Shown here: in pieces, positions 23,946 to 37,281 of the stretch
Layout of the letters: every line of letters starts with the position of its first letter
Numbering within the stretch: the first letter of the stretch is position 1
Origin: Pelodera strongyloides
Taxonomy: Eukaryota > Nematoda > Chromadorea > Rhabditida > Rhabditidae
Length of the DNA stretch: 64,000 nt
Direction of reading: 5' to 3'
Assembly (NCBI GenBank): GCA_036852015.1
Contig: JAANDG010000339.1
Coordinates: 96,368-160,367, forward strand
Program-made: the position numbers and the translations under genes
Notes under the pieces: model-generated
Databases searched by the model: none
What the model was told of the DNA's origin: nothing
Seen by the model: only the letters and a program-made list of their open reading frames with translations

Positions 23946-26900
23946 CTATCCATGCTCAAGGAGATAGCTGTGGTGATTAACTATGTATATTATATTGAGA
24001 TCATTCGTCTCAGGTCTCACCCCTTCCCCAACCATCTTCTTCAAACCATCATGATTTGTTTGTTGCTGCATCTTACGAACCACGCATACGAAACCAATTA
24101 GAACAATCACAAATGCTGAAATATGTATAAGAATACAGGCTTCTTTCTAACAAGTATGGGCCAAACAATATCTTTTCGCTATGACTTTTCCATGGGATGT
24201 AAGTTCTAAACATTAGCCTAAGGAATGAAGGAATGTGAATCCCTTCTGAATATCCTTCATAGTAGAAATTAAAGAGCACAAGTAAAAACCTCACCTATAA
24301 ACATAATACTCCATATGACAAGAACCACGAAGATCTCGCTTGCGGATTGAGCATTCCTACACAAGGGAAGAAATGCAGTACTTGTGGTAAAAGCAAATAC
24401 TTTCATGAACGCAGTGTGCTTGTAATTGGAATCATCAAAGATCAATCAATCAAGGATCAATCAAGGATGCTAGTATTTGAGCTTATGTTGTACTTTTAGT
24501 ACTATTTGTAGGAATGCCCAACGTGTTGCAATTATTGTTGTTATCTTCGCTGTGATTTTTTGAGGTAATGTACGAATACTCACATAAATTTGCTCAAGAT
24601 AATTAAAGCCATGGCCATTCAATTGATGCTTGTCAACCTTTCATCATATTGATGCACACATTTTATGTGTTAATAAATGATATTTAATATTTAATAAATA
24701 TAGTAGAAGATGTATGTGGCACAGTTCATGAAAATGTAAACAAATACCGTCTAGTCCACAATTAAAGGGATAGGTTCATCTCAAATCACCCCTCTTTTTA
24801 TTGTTTTTATTGATAATAGCACAAATATCATTCACAATGAAAATTAAATCAATCACAGAACAATACGACTCGCAGAAGAAGCTTCCTTTATTGGAAGCTA
24901 GTTGATCGGAAGCCAAAATCTAAACTCAAAAACTAATACCGTACACAGATCGAGCGGGCTAATGGCAATTAGCCAAGTTACAAACTACACTCGGCAGGTC
25001 ATTATTTCCCGTGTATTATCATTTAATTCGCTTTTGGCTATTTGCCATTAGCCCGCTAATTGCCAGTGTACGGTATTAGTTTTTGAGTTTAGATTTTGGC
25101 TTCCGATCAACTAGCTTCCAATAAAGGAAGCTTCTTCTTCGAGGCGTAATGTTCTGTGATTGATTTAATTTTCATTGTGAATGATGCTTGTGTTATTATC
25201 AATAAAAACAATAAAAAGAGAGGTGATTTGAGATGAACCTATCCCTTTAATACGCATCAGACGCTGTGGTTTGGCATACTGTCCGGCTTATCCCAAACAA
25301 TGTCTTACCGTTTTCTCTGGAAGAACACAGTCAGCGACTCACTACCAAAAGTAGCCATTATTGATTGGCGAGTCAATAATTTGGTCATTATAGGGATCAG
25401 AAGGTCCCTAAAAACATATCCTCTCAGCGTTTTATTACCACGTTTTTTTTTGTGAGCCTATAGTAGATCAGAATCCTTTTGTTTTCAGCACTATTTGGAT
25501 CGACTGCCATACATAACTGCGTTGCGTAGCTTACATCTACAGAGTGCGGGTAAAAAATACGGTGGGGCTTGTAGGATTACGATGTCACCCAATGACAATT
25601 CTGTGGTTTTTCTCTCCTCATGCGCACCTGTAATACTAACCTCTTGTTGATATGAATGGTCGGTCGTTCCAATTGGATACAATCGATATTGGTTGACATC
25701 ACTTCAAACTCTCTGCTTTCCGTTTTCCACTCAACCTACAATAATATATGCAATGCATAGTTTTTTTTATCGAGATACCTCATAGGTTTATTCCGACAAA
25801 ATAAATATTTGCTAGAGTTATATATGTGTCTATGATCAATAGAAATGCATAGTAATGAGAGAATCTTCCTGTTCGACGTCTCCTGGCTCTCGTCCGAAGA
25901 GACGCAACTTGTCATGTGGAGCTCGTCGCCTACTCTGCTCAGGACCTCTGCGATCAAGTCGAAGCTTTGAAACACTGTATTGAATCACCATTGACTAAAG
26001 GAGCGCGCTCCTGTAGCGGAAAATACTAAAAAAAAAACTTACCAATGTGGACTCGGAATATTTCTCCTTATTAATCACCAATTTATACGGTCTTCCTTGT
26101 TCAATCAATACAGTAGATCTATCAGAATTCACTGAGATGACCTAAAGAAAAGAAAGCGAAATAGAAAATTGCCAAAGGGGGCAGCAAGCTCTCCGAGAAC
26201 ATATTGTAGATGTGGACCAGAACATAATATAAATTTATTGTGTAGATATAGATTCCTGCGTTCTTGACACAGTAATATTATAACTATTTCCATAGAGTTC
26301 ACTAACGAAGTTCAAAGCCGTTCAAAGGTTTTTTTACATTTACCGTGTATTATTAAATACTTAAAATACACAGAAAATACATTCCACACAAAAAAAAACT
26401 AAATATACTTAAAGGTTTGTTTACACGAAAAAAACCTCATAGGGCACATCCTCGCAAACATCTTTATTCTCGTCCCCATCTGCTAAACTTTCCTGTAATT
26501 ATGCAATTTATTTGTCAGTTTGTCTTCTATTTTCATTTGTCAGTCATTCTAGTTCCTGACAGTCTAGGATGGAAAATGTTCAGCTCATAGAAAAACTTCT
26601 CGGACCATACATTTGGGATCTCCAAACTACGCATTACTTTCAGATAGGAATAAATGCTAAATGTGAATAATCTTACTATTTGTTTATCCTTATAATGACA
26701 CTTTTGCCACTTGGTACAGTCCATTTTTTGTTCGAGGCCATCGCAAGATTCAGTATGGAAAAGGAATAGTTAGATTATTGGGCGCAAGTACTGCGAGAAT
26801 CATCTAATTTATATTCTTGGTCGCAGAACTAATAAAATTGGATACCGCTACTTGTGTTACAAGATTAGACACGTTGTAGCGAAACGTACTTGATAGAAGA

Positions 26901-29900
26901 GTTTGTCCAATCCGGAGATGTTGAACAACTTAAAAGTAACAAAATCGTTAGCAAGATGAGTACTTTTCACAATAAGTACATAGTTTGATTTGTCAATTAG
27001 ATCTTCCCAAGCCCAAGCGCAGCATTTCCTTCTAAGGGTAGTTTTTACCTTGCTCAGAACTTTCTTTTCTTCGGCGAATTGCTGCCAAATTGTGGAGTGT
27101 ACTGGAATTCCATCGTATCTAAAAAAACGCTTAGAATCCAGCCATGTTTAATGCAAATATTGCCATCAATCTATCTATCCAAGTAACTAACCTGTAAGGA
27201 TCACTTTGCATCATCAGTTGAAGTTCCGAATACTTTCCGAAATCAAAATTGACCTCAGTTTTGCTGATTTCCTTCTGTAAAAGTTGTGCAGAGTAGATTA
27301 AAGTACACCGTGCTCCAACCGTGACTATAAAAGGGGCGTAAGCTTCCCGGTGTCTTATATATGGGCTCCGAAAACTGTATTTCTTTCCGTAGCACTTACA
27401 GACTTACTTATGATATACATATGTGCATATGATAATGGTACTCCCATGATACATACATGATGACTTACTTATGATATGGTATGGCACGAAATAAAAGAAT
27501 ACGTACTAGACAAATGCGACATACTTACACATACCGTAAGGTTGAATGCGAACACGCCCGTTCTCCTTTTATAACTCTCCAGTTGGTCGCTGAATAGAAA
27601 ACGAAATAAAAAAATGCTACTTCAATTTCCTAATATCTGAAGCCGATCAATAAATTCATTATGAGGCATTTTGCACTTATTATTGTGGGCTTAGAATATG
27701 ATAGATTGTGAGCACCGTGAATGAAATGGCTCCTAAGAAGCTCACCATGCCTGTCCACTTTTCTGATATGGTGTACTACATCCAATTGTACAGCAACAAG
27801 CACTACAACAGGACCATTCGTTCCACTTGATCGTCAGTTCTATATTAGAGAACTTCTTTCTAAAAGTACTCTGGGTTACTTGCCAACTCATATATTTTTT
27901 ATGTTGTATTTTTATGTTGTTGCTTTAACATGTGATTTGTTTGTACGACCGCTGATCGATTTAATAACTCAAGTCATTTCATAAATCAACAGAAACTTAC
28001 GGTCTCATCTTCAATTCTTCTCTGAACTCTTCATATTCACCCATTACAGTCTTTTCTTTTCTTTCTTTTCCTGTTTCCTCGGGCACAAATGTATCCACGT
28101 TATATACAAAGGGCAATTCATTTCTTACCTTTTCTGGGAAACCCATTAAGCCCGACTGTTGGCCAGCTTCAATCTTAATGAAAACTACAATTAATATACT
28201 AAACTACCATGACTGTCACTGCAAGCATTATATATGTCGCTCACTTCGCCATCTCTATTTTTGTGCATCGAAGATCTACCTACCGTAGTCCACATATAAG
28301 TTGCCCTGAATTGTGGAACTTTCGGAGAAATCACAGAAACACCACCATCCGACGTTTTGTGGAAGGAAAAGAGAGAAGGAGCTATAAAGAGGGCAAAATG
28401 ACTGATCGTGAGCAAGTCTGACCCAACTTCAAATTATTATTAATATTCCTGTCGTTATCACATAGTCATCCCTCGTTGTCAGGATTTCGCATTGAATAGC
28501 AATGTAGCTAATATAGTATCGACATAAAGAAGATCTTTAGTTCAAAACAAACGTACTCATTTCGAACTGATTATAAATGTGATTTGCAGTATATGCTGAG
28601 ACAGGATGCGTGTGTCCTCTGGAGTTTTCCTCTAATTGTTTGCCTTCTTTAGATATATTGAGGAGCGCTGTGAATGGTTGATTTGGACTAAAAGAACATA
28701 ATATTGCGATCATTATCTTTTCTCTTAAGAATGCTTTGAACTAGGTTGAGATAGTTGAAATTAAGAGGAAGGGTCAGGACTTAGGATTAGGCTTAGGCTT
28801 AGACATATGTGTGTGTCCTTACTTCAAAGTCAAAGGGTAGGCACGTGCAGCCGAAACATTGTTGCTCAATAAAGATATATAAAGATATGTCGTATTCGAT
28901 GTAAAAAAACCAGGGAGCCTGAGGAGCTCGGCACGTGCCTATTATCTTTTGAAGTTGTTACGATGGACATCCCAAATGGAGAGACCCAAGTGTGTCCTTA
29001 CTTTTGTGTGTATTCGATGCGTTCCAGTATTTTGAAACCTGCCCACGATTTGCAGGTTTGTGCCGTTGGGATAGTGTATGGAAGTCCACGAATGTAGTAG
29101 TGCTGCATGTACAAGGGGTATTAGACAAGATAATAAATGATAATAAATATGTGCTATAAAAACCAAGGCATACTAGAGTAACCATGAGAAAAGGACTCTA
29201 TGTTCGATTGTCTCTTATTTGCATAAAAAAACCGCCAATTACCTGTTGTATGAAGTATCCATGCAATGTCCTGGTATCCTTCGTGCTGCATCTGTAAGGT
29301 AAGTTATTAAAACTGTGGTACCCCTAATGTTGTACACCTACCAGACAAATAAAAAACTAAGACATAGGGTAACTGCGGAAAAAGACCAATCATCGGGTTT
29401 ACATAATTACACACAAGAGCCCCTATTTGTCTAACAAAATTGGTGCCGTTTATTGAAGGATAAAAATAATGGGAATAAGGCAGATAGATAATGGTAGGAA
29501 TGCAACCAACTGAAGTATTACGAAGCAAAAAGTGTAATACACACAATGTACTGTATTCTTCTGCATAAAAAGAATCTCTTGCCAGTAAATGTTCTATAAA
29601 CCCTCTCATTTGTGCATATTCGGTCATCGAATTCGAGCTGTTATAGGAATTTCCGAATGGAGTACGCAGTTCCTGTCCACCAGAAGGATAACTAAATAAG
29701 AAAGGAGGTTTTTGTTTGGATAAGTCGAAACGAATAATAACAGAAACCAAATTCGGGTTTCATAACTGTGACAGGAACCGAATTTTTCCAGGCTCTAAAA
29801 ATATACTGTGGCCCTAGACAACCTTCCTTGGTACACACTTGATATGAGAATCTGCTTTACTCTTATTGCATTGTTCAATTTGGTGTAACAGTAATTATTC

Positions 29901-30385
29901 ATTGATAATGATCATTGATTTTGCCCATCAATTATATACTCACCTAAATATTGAATCCTTATAAATTGTGCTTGGTATCGATCCGTGCGTGGGTGGAAAA
30001 TGATGGGAGAGATAAAGTTGTGCCGGAAATACAATATTAATTAAAACGAAAATAGTTCTTCTTTTGCACGCTCCATTAGCGGGATGGATAGATGTATTCT
30101 TCTTGTACAGATGTTGTGAGCATTAATCCCAACCAGAATTGACAACACAAATAAAACACATATAATACCCTTTGTGTTGTCAATTCTGGTTGGGATTAAT
30201 GCTCACAACATCTGTACAAGAAGAATTAAAACGAAAAGTTAAAACTAATTTATTTATATTTACAAATCTGATGGGTAATTATTAATCAAACAAACCTTCA
30301 CGTATGGATCAACCATTACTATTTCGTCTACACCTGAACCGTGCTCCAAGAACAAAATAACGAGCAAGAAGTGTGGTAATGTCAT
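23946..30385 (-). CDS. gene B: predicted type I membrane protein, family unrecognised
   Basis: Minus-strand exons that chain in phase: 30,296-30,385, about 29,944-30,050, 29,511-29,691, 29,243-29,291, 29,002-29,102; then 28,557-28,687, 28,280-28,417, 28,001-28,184, 27,535-27,589, 27,192-27,274 and 26,890-27,118. The 3' part is less certain: blocks near 26,540-26,760, 26,440-26,495, 26,045-26,150 and 25,650-25,735, then 24,295-24,356 and 23,946-24,115 with the stop. It starts MTLPHFLLVILFLEHGSG, a signal peptide. The ectodomain has N-glycosylation sequons (NSS, NGT, NIS) and Cys-rich stretches. Near the end IWSIMFI joins AFVIVLIGFVCVV, a transmembrane helix followed by RK and a short tail. I do not recognise the family. 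The start follows a TTTGCAG acceptor 62 bases after the stop of gene A, which suggests an operon. Confidence 0.65.
24762..25250 (+). mobile_element. TTAA-flanked foldback element in gene B intron
   Basis: Ends TTAAAGGGATAGGTTCATC and GATGAACCTATCCCTTTAA. Arms of about 220 bp pair almost completely around a GTTACAAACTACACTCGGC loop. It shares TTAA and AAAGGGA ends with the other families but not their inner sequence. Confidence 0.85.
30096..30226. repeat. perfect 53-bp inverted repeat in gene B intron 1
   Basis: ATTCTTCTTGTACAGATGTT and the following bases are exactly repeated in inverse order after a 25-bp loop. The end sequences differ from the other foldback families. Confidence 0.85.
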
Positions 30386-30446
30386 TTTGTGTATTGTTAT
30401 AGTGAGCTGCAAATTTAGACGGATAATCTATTTTGCATATCATGCG

Positions 30447-31475
30447 TTATTTCATGTAACTAATGCATTCCTCTCTTACTTCGATGCATATGAACATGAG
30501 CACAACAAAGCACAACAACAATATACTATGAACAGAAGTGTTTATTAAGTTAACATGTCGTTTTGAACGATTATTCTTAGGAATGAGTTTTGCCTGGAGT
30601 TCTTGCTCACTTTCCGATTCGAAGATGATCATTGACTTCTAGAAAACAAATGAACTATTTGTATTTTATTCAAATGCTTGAGTTTTTTTAACATAATATT
30701 CGTCTCTCAAGGTACACAATGTGATTGAAAGTAATTAGATTCCGTTTCTGAATATCCGTTGATCCACCCGCTGAATTTTTCTCTTATTGCTAGGAATTGA
30801 ACAAATAACAAACAAATCACGATATTCCACAAAACAATTCACGTAGATGTTGCGACAGACGCCATATTAGTTTTTATATGCATTATATCTCGGCAATGTT
30901 TACATTCCTTTCGAACTTCCAGATTGATAGGATTGATACTCGCTAGCTACCTACTCATAAACGACCACGTCTTTCATAGTTGGAGCTTCTCACGGGAAAA
31001 TATATGCTATATGCAATCCGTCAAGCCGAATAAGCTCTCCCGGACTAAATGCTTTACGAAAATTTCGATTGCGAATACTTACTTCGTTCACAAATACTCC
31101 CTTTGTATCCAGTGTCACACAAACAGTGTCCTGACGATACTCTCCGTCCATATTGCCCGCAGATATTTGTCTGGAATTTGAAGCGATATAACGACCGGTT
31201 TTTGGAACGTATTTTGGACAACTGCATTCCCATATGTTGTATGCAAATTTATATAATCAGGCTAAAAATCGCGCAGTGTTCGCGCAGTAATTTCATGACG
31301 TCTTCTCCGGCCATGTACATATTATACGTAAGTGAAGAAAAAATAATTTCAAAGTTTAAAAATGGTACCGGCTCAATGAACACGCCTGCTTGACGTAGAA
31401 GAGGATTCGTCTCTATTCTCTGATAAGACATAGGGCCAGAGAAGAAGATCCAATCTTCCACTCTTTGCCCTACAA
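30447..31475 (-). CDS. gene A: EGF-like, C-terminal transmembrane protein (5' end not resolved)
   Basis: Minus-strand blocks: about 31,326-31,475 (VEDWIFFSGPMSYQRIETNP, GVFIEPVPFLNFEIIFSSL), 31,080-31,232 with an EGF-like module (NICGQYGRRVSSGHCLCDTG then YKGSICE), about 30,985-31,045 (FSPGELIRLDGLHIAYIFP) and 30,447-30,640. The last block has SILLLCFVVLMFICI as a transmembrane helix after a basic RSKRH run, and ends in a stop after IEVREECISYMK. This points to a cell-surface protein with extracellular EGF module and very short cytoplasmic tail. The family is unknown. Exons further upstream, near 31,500-31,690, are likely but not resolved because repeats intervene. Its stop lies 62 bases from the start of gene B on the same strand. 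Confidence 0.6.
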
Positions 31476-31679
31476 CAAATTAAAACGGTATTGTATGTGA
31501 GGTTGAACCGCATGCTGGTGTTCCCATAGATTGTATTAAACGTGTGTAGATTGAATCGATTCTGTGACGCAAATGCACACAGGCGGGGACACAGATACAC
31601 TGTGACGAAACTCGTGTGGTGCGCGGGGAAATCCTGGCGCGAAAATTTCGAGTGGCACAGGAAAGTGAAAACCCTGATT

Positions 31680-32194
31680 ATTTTCAAAACAACCGGATTC
31701 TTTCAAAACAACCCCCAAAAAGCCCGATAACGTCCCAATTTTGCCCCGATCACAAATAATCGATGCTAAATTGGGAACAATTCTCGATATAATAATAATA
31801 TGGTTTATTGGAAGACAATATAAACAAATAAACAAAGAAAGAGCATGCAGTGTAATAATGGACAACTAATGTCAAATGTCAACCAACAGGAACCCTAAGA
31901 CACGGCGCTTCACAACGCACGTATACTGACGAGGGACCAAAAGGATACTGAATGGTAATTCCTTATAAACAAAGAAATACATAAAACATACAGTATACCA
32001 ATTAACGAAGTCAAGTGACCCCGATTATTTCAAAAAACCCGGATTTCGCCCCGATTATTTTACGGAAAACCCCGTTATCGCCCCGGGTATTTTCCAAAAC
32101 CCCGATTTTTTTCCAAAAACACCCGATCAAGGCCCGATTTTTTAGGGGCTTGATCGGGGCGAAATCGGGGTGCACGCTTATGCACTGACGAAAC
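31680..32194. repeat. degenerate CCCCGATTAT short repeats
   Basis: GCCCCGATTATTT-like words recur about every 30 bp between 32,018 and 32,170 and again near 31,690-31,750, separated by TTCCAAAAC-like links. A GGGGCTTGATCGGGGCG copy lies inverted at 32,141-32,160. No coding potential is evident. Confidence 0.6.
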
Positions 32195-32418
32195 TTGGCG
32201 TGCAAGCCGCGTGACTACGGCGTGCAATGTGCATTTGGCAACGTGGTGGCGTGAAAAATGCACGCCAGACGGGTATGGCGTGCAACTTGCCCGCCGTTAC
32301 CACGCCGCCTGCACGCCAAAAGCCCGGAGGCGAAATGGCGTGGGCACGGCGTGCAACTTGCACGCCGTGCCCAACGGCGTGCAACTTGCACGCCGTGCCC
32401 ACGCGGCTTGCACGCCAA
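32195..32418 (+). mobile_element. GGCGTGCA-type GC-rich foldback element
   Basis: Ends TTGGCGTGCAAGCCGCGTG and CACGCGGCTTGCACGCCAA are exact inverted copies. The interior is built from GGCGTGCAACTTGCACGCC palindromes, so the element can form many hairpins. Base composition is much more GC-rich than the flanks. Open frames on both strands are by-products. Confidence 0.8.
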
Positions 32419-32673
32419 CCGAGTGTTTCCCAAATTAGAGTCCTACATACCGTAATCAGATTGAGTCCACAGACGTACAGTGTCTGTGCAGATAGCTAGT
32501 GTTTTAAAAAATTCAAAATTTTTATATTTTCAGTTCGGTTCGGCTATCGGTTTGTAAAAAAAGTATTTTCATTGTTTATAAAGATCATTGTAACGATGCA
32601 AGGTGCATTACATGGTTGATTCCAGTTTTGGGCCTCTCTCTCGTTGATATAGTACGTTGTCACGATATGAGAT

Positions 32674-32785
32674 GGGGGAGGAGTTATGTACCATATTCGC
32701 CTTTGGCACCTTTGGCACCTTTGGGAGGAGTTATGTACCATATTCGCCTATAACCATATTCGCCTTTGGCAATATGGGAGGAGCA
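32674..32785 (+). repeat. short direct repeats with ATATTCGCCTTTGGCA
   Basis: GGAGGAGTTATGTACCATAT occurs twice and ATTCGCCTTTGGCA several times within 110 bp. This is a local, partly duplicated low-complexity patch. Confidence 0.6.
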
Positions 32786-33338
32786 TGGATGGCAGGGCAG
32801 GGGGTGCGAGGCATTCACTACCTTTTCAGTCCTCGCCTTGCATTGTGATATCTTTGCTCTTTAATAGAATAACATCCGTTGGCATGTATTGGTTTTTTTA
32901 TTGCGTGTTACTCATTACATTCACTTTATGGCGTCTTGCGCGCATTTATTGTATTTTGATTACTAACTACGTTGTCTGTGAACTTGTATATATTGTGTAA
33001 GCGCTAAATCAGCAACCAGTGTATTCATTGTGGGGGCTAGTAATTCTCTGGAGACCTATTCCTATTACGTTCTGTTGTTTTCTGAATTTGCAAGAAAGCT
33101 ACTTATCTTAATACTATTGTAGCCACCGATGATTCCCACATACTTTCCCATTACAGTGATTCCTAGTAATTTATATTAAAACACAAATATTGTAGTAAAG
33201 GCAGAATGTTTTAGTATGATAAATTAAAGGATTGTTCTGCATGTTTGATTGTGTTCCTGTGTGTTTCGGGAATCATGTGTGCGAATTTTTATTTGATTAT
33301 TTATATTGTTTTAAGAGTAAATCTATATGTGCTTACAG

Positions 33339-35557
33339 ATTTAACCCCGCAAGTAGAATACCCATACCCTGGAAACCCTGCATGGTTTTACAGTCGGGGA
33401 CTGTTGAAGAAAGGTTGAAGGTAGGAATAATTAGCAAGTCTCTAAGATTTACGGCCTATTTATCACGGTTTTCCAACCTCAGATATTGTATGAAAGGAAA
33501 GGGACAAATTAAAAGGGGGATGTGTCTCTGCGCATAACAATTGAAGAGGCCTCACGGTAATATTGCTTTTTGCTTAATGGATTAAATTGCGGAAATTGAT
33601 CATTTAATATTTGTCTTATTCGTGATATATACTCACCATTTGTTGGGCGTTGGGATGAACCCTTTTATGATCATTGCTTCATATTCCTATTTAATTTATT
33701 TATAGCCCTTATTTTATCCAGGTTTCGCCCAAACGCCGAGTCGGTTATTTGTATTGTGAAGCGCATTAGGATCCTTGACGAAAATAAAGGTGAGGTATAA
33801 CATTTATTTGTTTGTTTGTTATTTGATGATTTGTTTTGGTGTGTTCAGTAGTGGTACCATATACGTGTCTATGCATTGACCATTGACTTATATCTGTTTT
33901 TTGTTGTTGTATACAATTGCTCCTAGTGATGTTATTGGAATGTTTTAGGGTGAACATTTTCCTTTATTTCCTTTGTTTGCGAGTATTAAACCCGTACTAT
34001 TGTCTTCCGGAGCGTTGTGTTATGTACAGGCGAATGTTACCCGTGAGGAGCCTGGACGTATTTTCGAGAAGCGAACTGTATGCAATTTTTGGGCCAAACA
34101 GCAACGGAAGTACTGGACAAGGACAAACAACGGAGCAAAGTGATCGAGATGAGGCCGATAGGTACCTTTCTGGTTTTCTTTGCTGCTTTTTCTTTGCTGG
34201 TCTGTCATGAACATTCTTGAATATATTACGTTGAATGCTCTTATTTCAATTGCCAACTAAAAATGATGCCGTGCAAATTCTAGAGGCGATTCTAGAGGTA
34301 GTGTGTTCGAGCATAACCATCAAATTTTGAAAGATCTGATGAGCACGAAAGCGAAACACGGTTGGATGGACGAAATGCTTAAAAGGTACATAATTCCAAT
34401 GCTATTGAGTGCAACATCCATATTTCGAACTAGCTGATTGTAGTATGCTGTTTATTTTTATACTCATTGTTGATGTCAGCATTTTTGGTGTTCATAGAGT
34501 AACCTATGTGTGTGTGTGAGGTTGTGTGTCTATATTTACACTTTACCTTGTCCATAATCCATCTTCATTTCCACTGACATTCCAGGTCCTTTGTTTACAT
34601 GATTGCTCGAGAACTGCTCTTGGATTGGAAACAAGGGACTTGGTGGGAACCGGACGTATGTTTTTTCCGTTCATAATCCCTATTGTTTTGTTAATTTTAA
34701 TTCAATTAACTGTGTTAGCATTGAAGATTTTTCCACATTGTAAGAAGGTCATGTAAGAAGGTCTGAACATGGACAGGCATTTGTCATTTTCGCATGTGCG
34801 TTTCGCAAACATGGACAGAGCATAGCGACTATCCTCATTGTTCTATTTATAGGCATTTAACTCGAGAAAACCCGCAGGCAAGGGTTCCGAACTGGACATG
34901 TCTTGCCAAATGAAACTGTTCTGTGACGCTTTTGTCTCAATGGTATGTTGTGGGCACTTCCCCGCTACTATTTTTTTTATTTACTCTGCATATTATTATG
35001 AAATTGGTTTAGCTTCACCTTACAAGTTGATATTTCTGTATTTCTCATTCTTATTTTTTAGATTCTCTCACCAGGGAGCACAAAGCACAATAATGTATGT
35101 CCTCTTTTTCCCTCTTCTTATTTTACCATCTTTACTGTTCAGCTCTCTCTTCCCTCATCATCCAGAAGAAACAACCTTCAGTTCAAGACGATGATAAGCT
35201 AACACGGATCACCCAGTGGAGATATCACCTGAATAGAGCATTGTACGTCGTCAGTTCACTTGATGTATTTACTTTCTATAGTGCTTTCTATAGTTTTATG
35301 ACTATTAGCTTAAAAATTTATTTGTCTGCTTTTTTCATTTACTTTTCTGTTTTATTGTCTACTTGAGACTTGACTATTCCCAAAATGTACATATTTTAAC
35401 TTTTGCTTAAATTCGTGATTGACAAACAATTTTTTGTGTGTTTAGGGCGGATTTGCGTCGTGATTCCCGAGGCCGTGTGGAGCCATTTGACGACGAGAGT
35501 ACGCTTCGTTCATTCTCACACTGGAAACCCATTATGGTCGATCAAAAGAAGAATTAG
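33339..35557 (+). CDS. unrecognised protein, 5' end not found
   Basis: Plus-strand exons: 33,339-33,413, 33,722-33,789, 34,030-34,161, 34,284-34,385, 34,586-34,655, 34,853-34,942, 35,166-35,242 and 35,446-35,557. Phases agree from 34,030 to the stop; between 33,789 and 34,030 the phase is off by one, so a small exon is missing. At least 240 residues. Readable blocks are MVLQSGTVEERFRPNAES, LPVRSLDVFSRSELYAIFG, VFEHNHQILKDLMSTKAKHG, ARELLLDWKQGTWWEP and QWRYHLNRALADLRRDSRG, ending HWKPIMVDQKKN. No signal peptide or membrane helix is seen, so a soluble protein is likely. I do not recognise the family. The intron at 34,656-34,852 carries a half copy of the foldback described at 39,411-39,728. 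Confidence 0.7.
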
Positions 35558-36284
35558 GGTATCCTGGATAAAGCAGCATTAGGAGTGTTCACCTAAGTTT
35601 CCAATGCTTGTTTTAATATGTTCCGATGTCTAGTTTGGTAATTTGTACCGAAGGTGTTTCTAATCTGTGCACGTAGTTCTAGCTTGTGATTTATTTCTCA
35701 AAACTAGTAGTTAACTTATTTCTCAAAATCTATTCTTTTTTGACCACCGTACGTGCCTCAGTCGTAAATTAGCGTTTAATTTTGTGTTCGTTGGCGATTA
35801 GTTGTCTAAAATTCAATTCCTTTCTGATCACTACGCAGATCTCTGTCTCTCTCCAACCAAGACTTTTCGCTCAATATCTTACTAAAACGACACTATTTTC
35901 TTCCCATTCTCGTTTTATTCTAGCACCTTTTTAGTAATTTATAGGCGTATAGTTCTATAGTTGTCACTTGGTTAGCAAATTATTTTATTGATGAAACGAG
36001 TATTAGGTTACGAGTCCTCATCCTGTTTTCTTGTCCTATTTTGTTTCTAGTTGTTACGCTTGTGCTATAGCAATGTCCTCGCTTGTGCTATCACTAGTTT
36101 TCTTGTTATTATTGTTGTTTTTTTTGGTTTGTTGTTGAATCTTTATTTATTGTTTTGTTACCCTGGTTGTTTCACCTATATTATTGGGAGAATAAAAACT
36201 TTATATTGAATTGTTTTTTAGCAACCAGTGATTGTTTAGTCCAGTTTAGTACAGGGTCAGGACCTGACCCGCACGGTTCTTTTT
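35558..36284. other. 3' region of the preceding gene
   Basis: T-rich spacer without recognisable exons or repeats. AATAAA at 36,191-36,196 could serve as a polyadenylation signal for the plus-strand gene. Confidence 0.4.
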
Positions 36285-36489
36285 CGGCGTGCAAGCGGCC
36301 TCGTCACAGCGTGCAGGCCGCGTGGGTACGGCGTGCAGGCCGCGGGGGTACGGCGTGCAGGCCGCGGGGTACGGCGTGCAAGGCGTGCAGGCCGCGTGGG
36401 TACGGCGTGCAATCCTGCACGCCATAACCCAACGGCTTGCAAATTTTTCCGCGCCGCCTGCACGCCGTGACGTTGCCGCTTGCACGCCG
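36285..36489 (+). mobile_element. GGCGTGCA-type foldback with internal tandem repeat
   Basis: Ends CGGCGTGCAAGCGGC and GCCGCTTGCACGCCG pair. Between them a unit of about 22 bp, GGCGTGCAGGCCGCGTGGGT, is repeated four to five times. Confidence 0.8.
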
Positions 36490-37281
36490 ATTTTCTCGTT
36501 GTGTGTGTTAGTGTCCGATAGTGTCCAGCTACTGGGTTTGTTCTTTGTAGTGCTCGGCTAATACACGCTCTTATTGTAAGTCCTACTTTTGTGTCCTTAT
36601 CTCCTTTCAATAGATCTCATTTGTTTTTCAAACATTTTACTATGTTGTCTTTTGCGCGCATCTCCCTGATGTAATAAATTATTATTATTACTATTATTAT
36701 TTTTGGTTTCGCGTGGCAAAGACACGCGCACGCACGCACACACTAATTGCTTCTAATTAACTGGAAAATAAAGGACCCACTTGTGAGTGGCGAAGTGGAA
36801 TGTTGATTTGTGGAGCTAGTGATCAAATGAGAAGGAGAACCACTGGAAATAATGAACAATCAATTACCTAATCATAGAACTATAGAACCCAATGAACTGA
36901 AATCCTCCAAGTACTCAGTACTCACTTGAGATCCATACCGTACATGAAGTATGTATTTCAAAGGAGCTGTACAGCTGCTGTCAACGGATATTGTCAAAAC
37001 AATTCTTTCACTCACGGTTCTCCCAAAACGACATAGAACATAACCGATACGGCTGTAAGAACTCCGTTGTATTTCATTGCTTTATGTGCCTTAAAATAAT
37101 TTGAATTACGTTAGCAAAACAAAAGGAGCAGCAAACGACATAGATCCCTACGACGATAACGAGTTAGATACTAAAATTAGAAGTTTTGAACTTTGAACAG
37201 TGTCATGTTTCAATTTTATATACTGAAGAAGGCCTTCTTTAGGGAGCCATCATTGAGCATGTGTATATAACAACGAGAAAA
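36490..37281. other. AT-rich spacer
   Basis: No exon or structured element is supported here. Confidence 0.4.

Noticed and set aside
32178..32499. Six overlapping Arg/Cys/His-rich frames
   Set aside because: They are readings of the GGCGTGCA foldback element in different frames.
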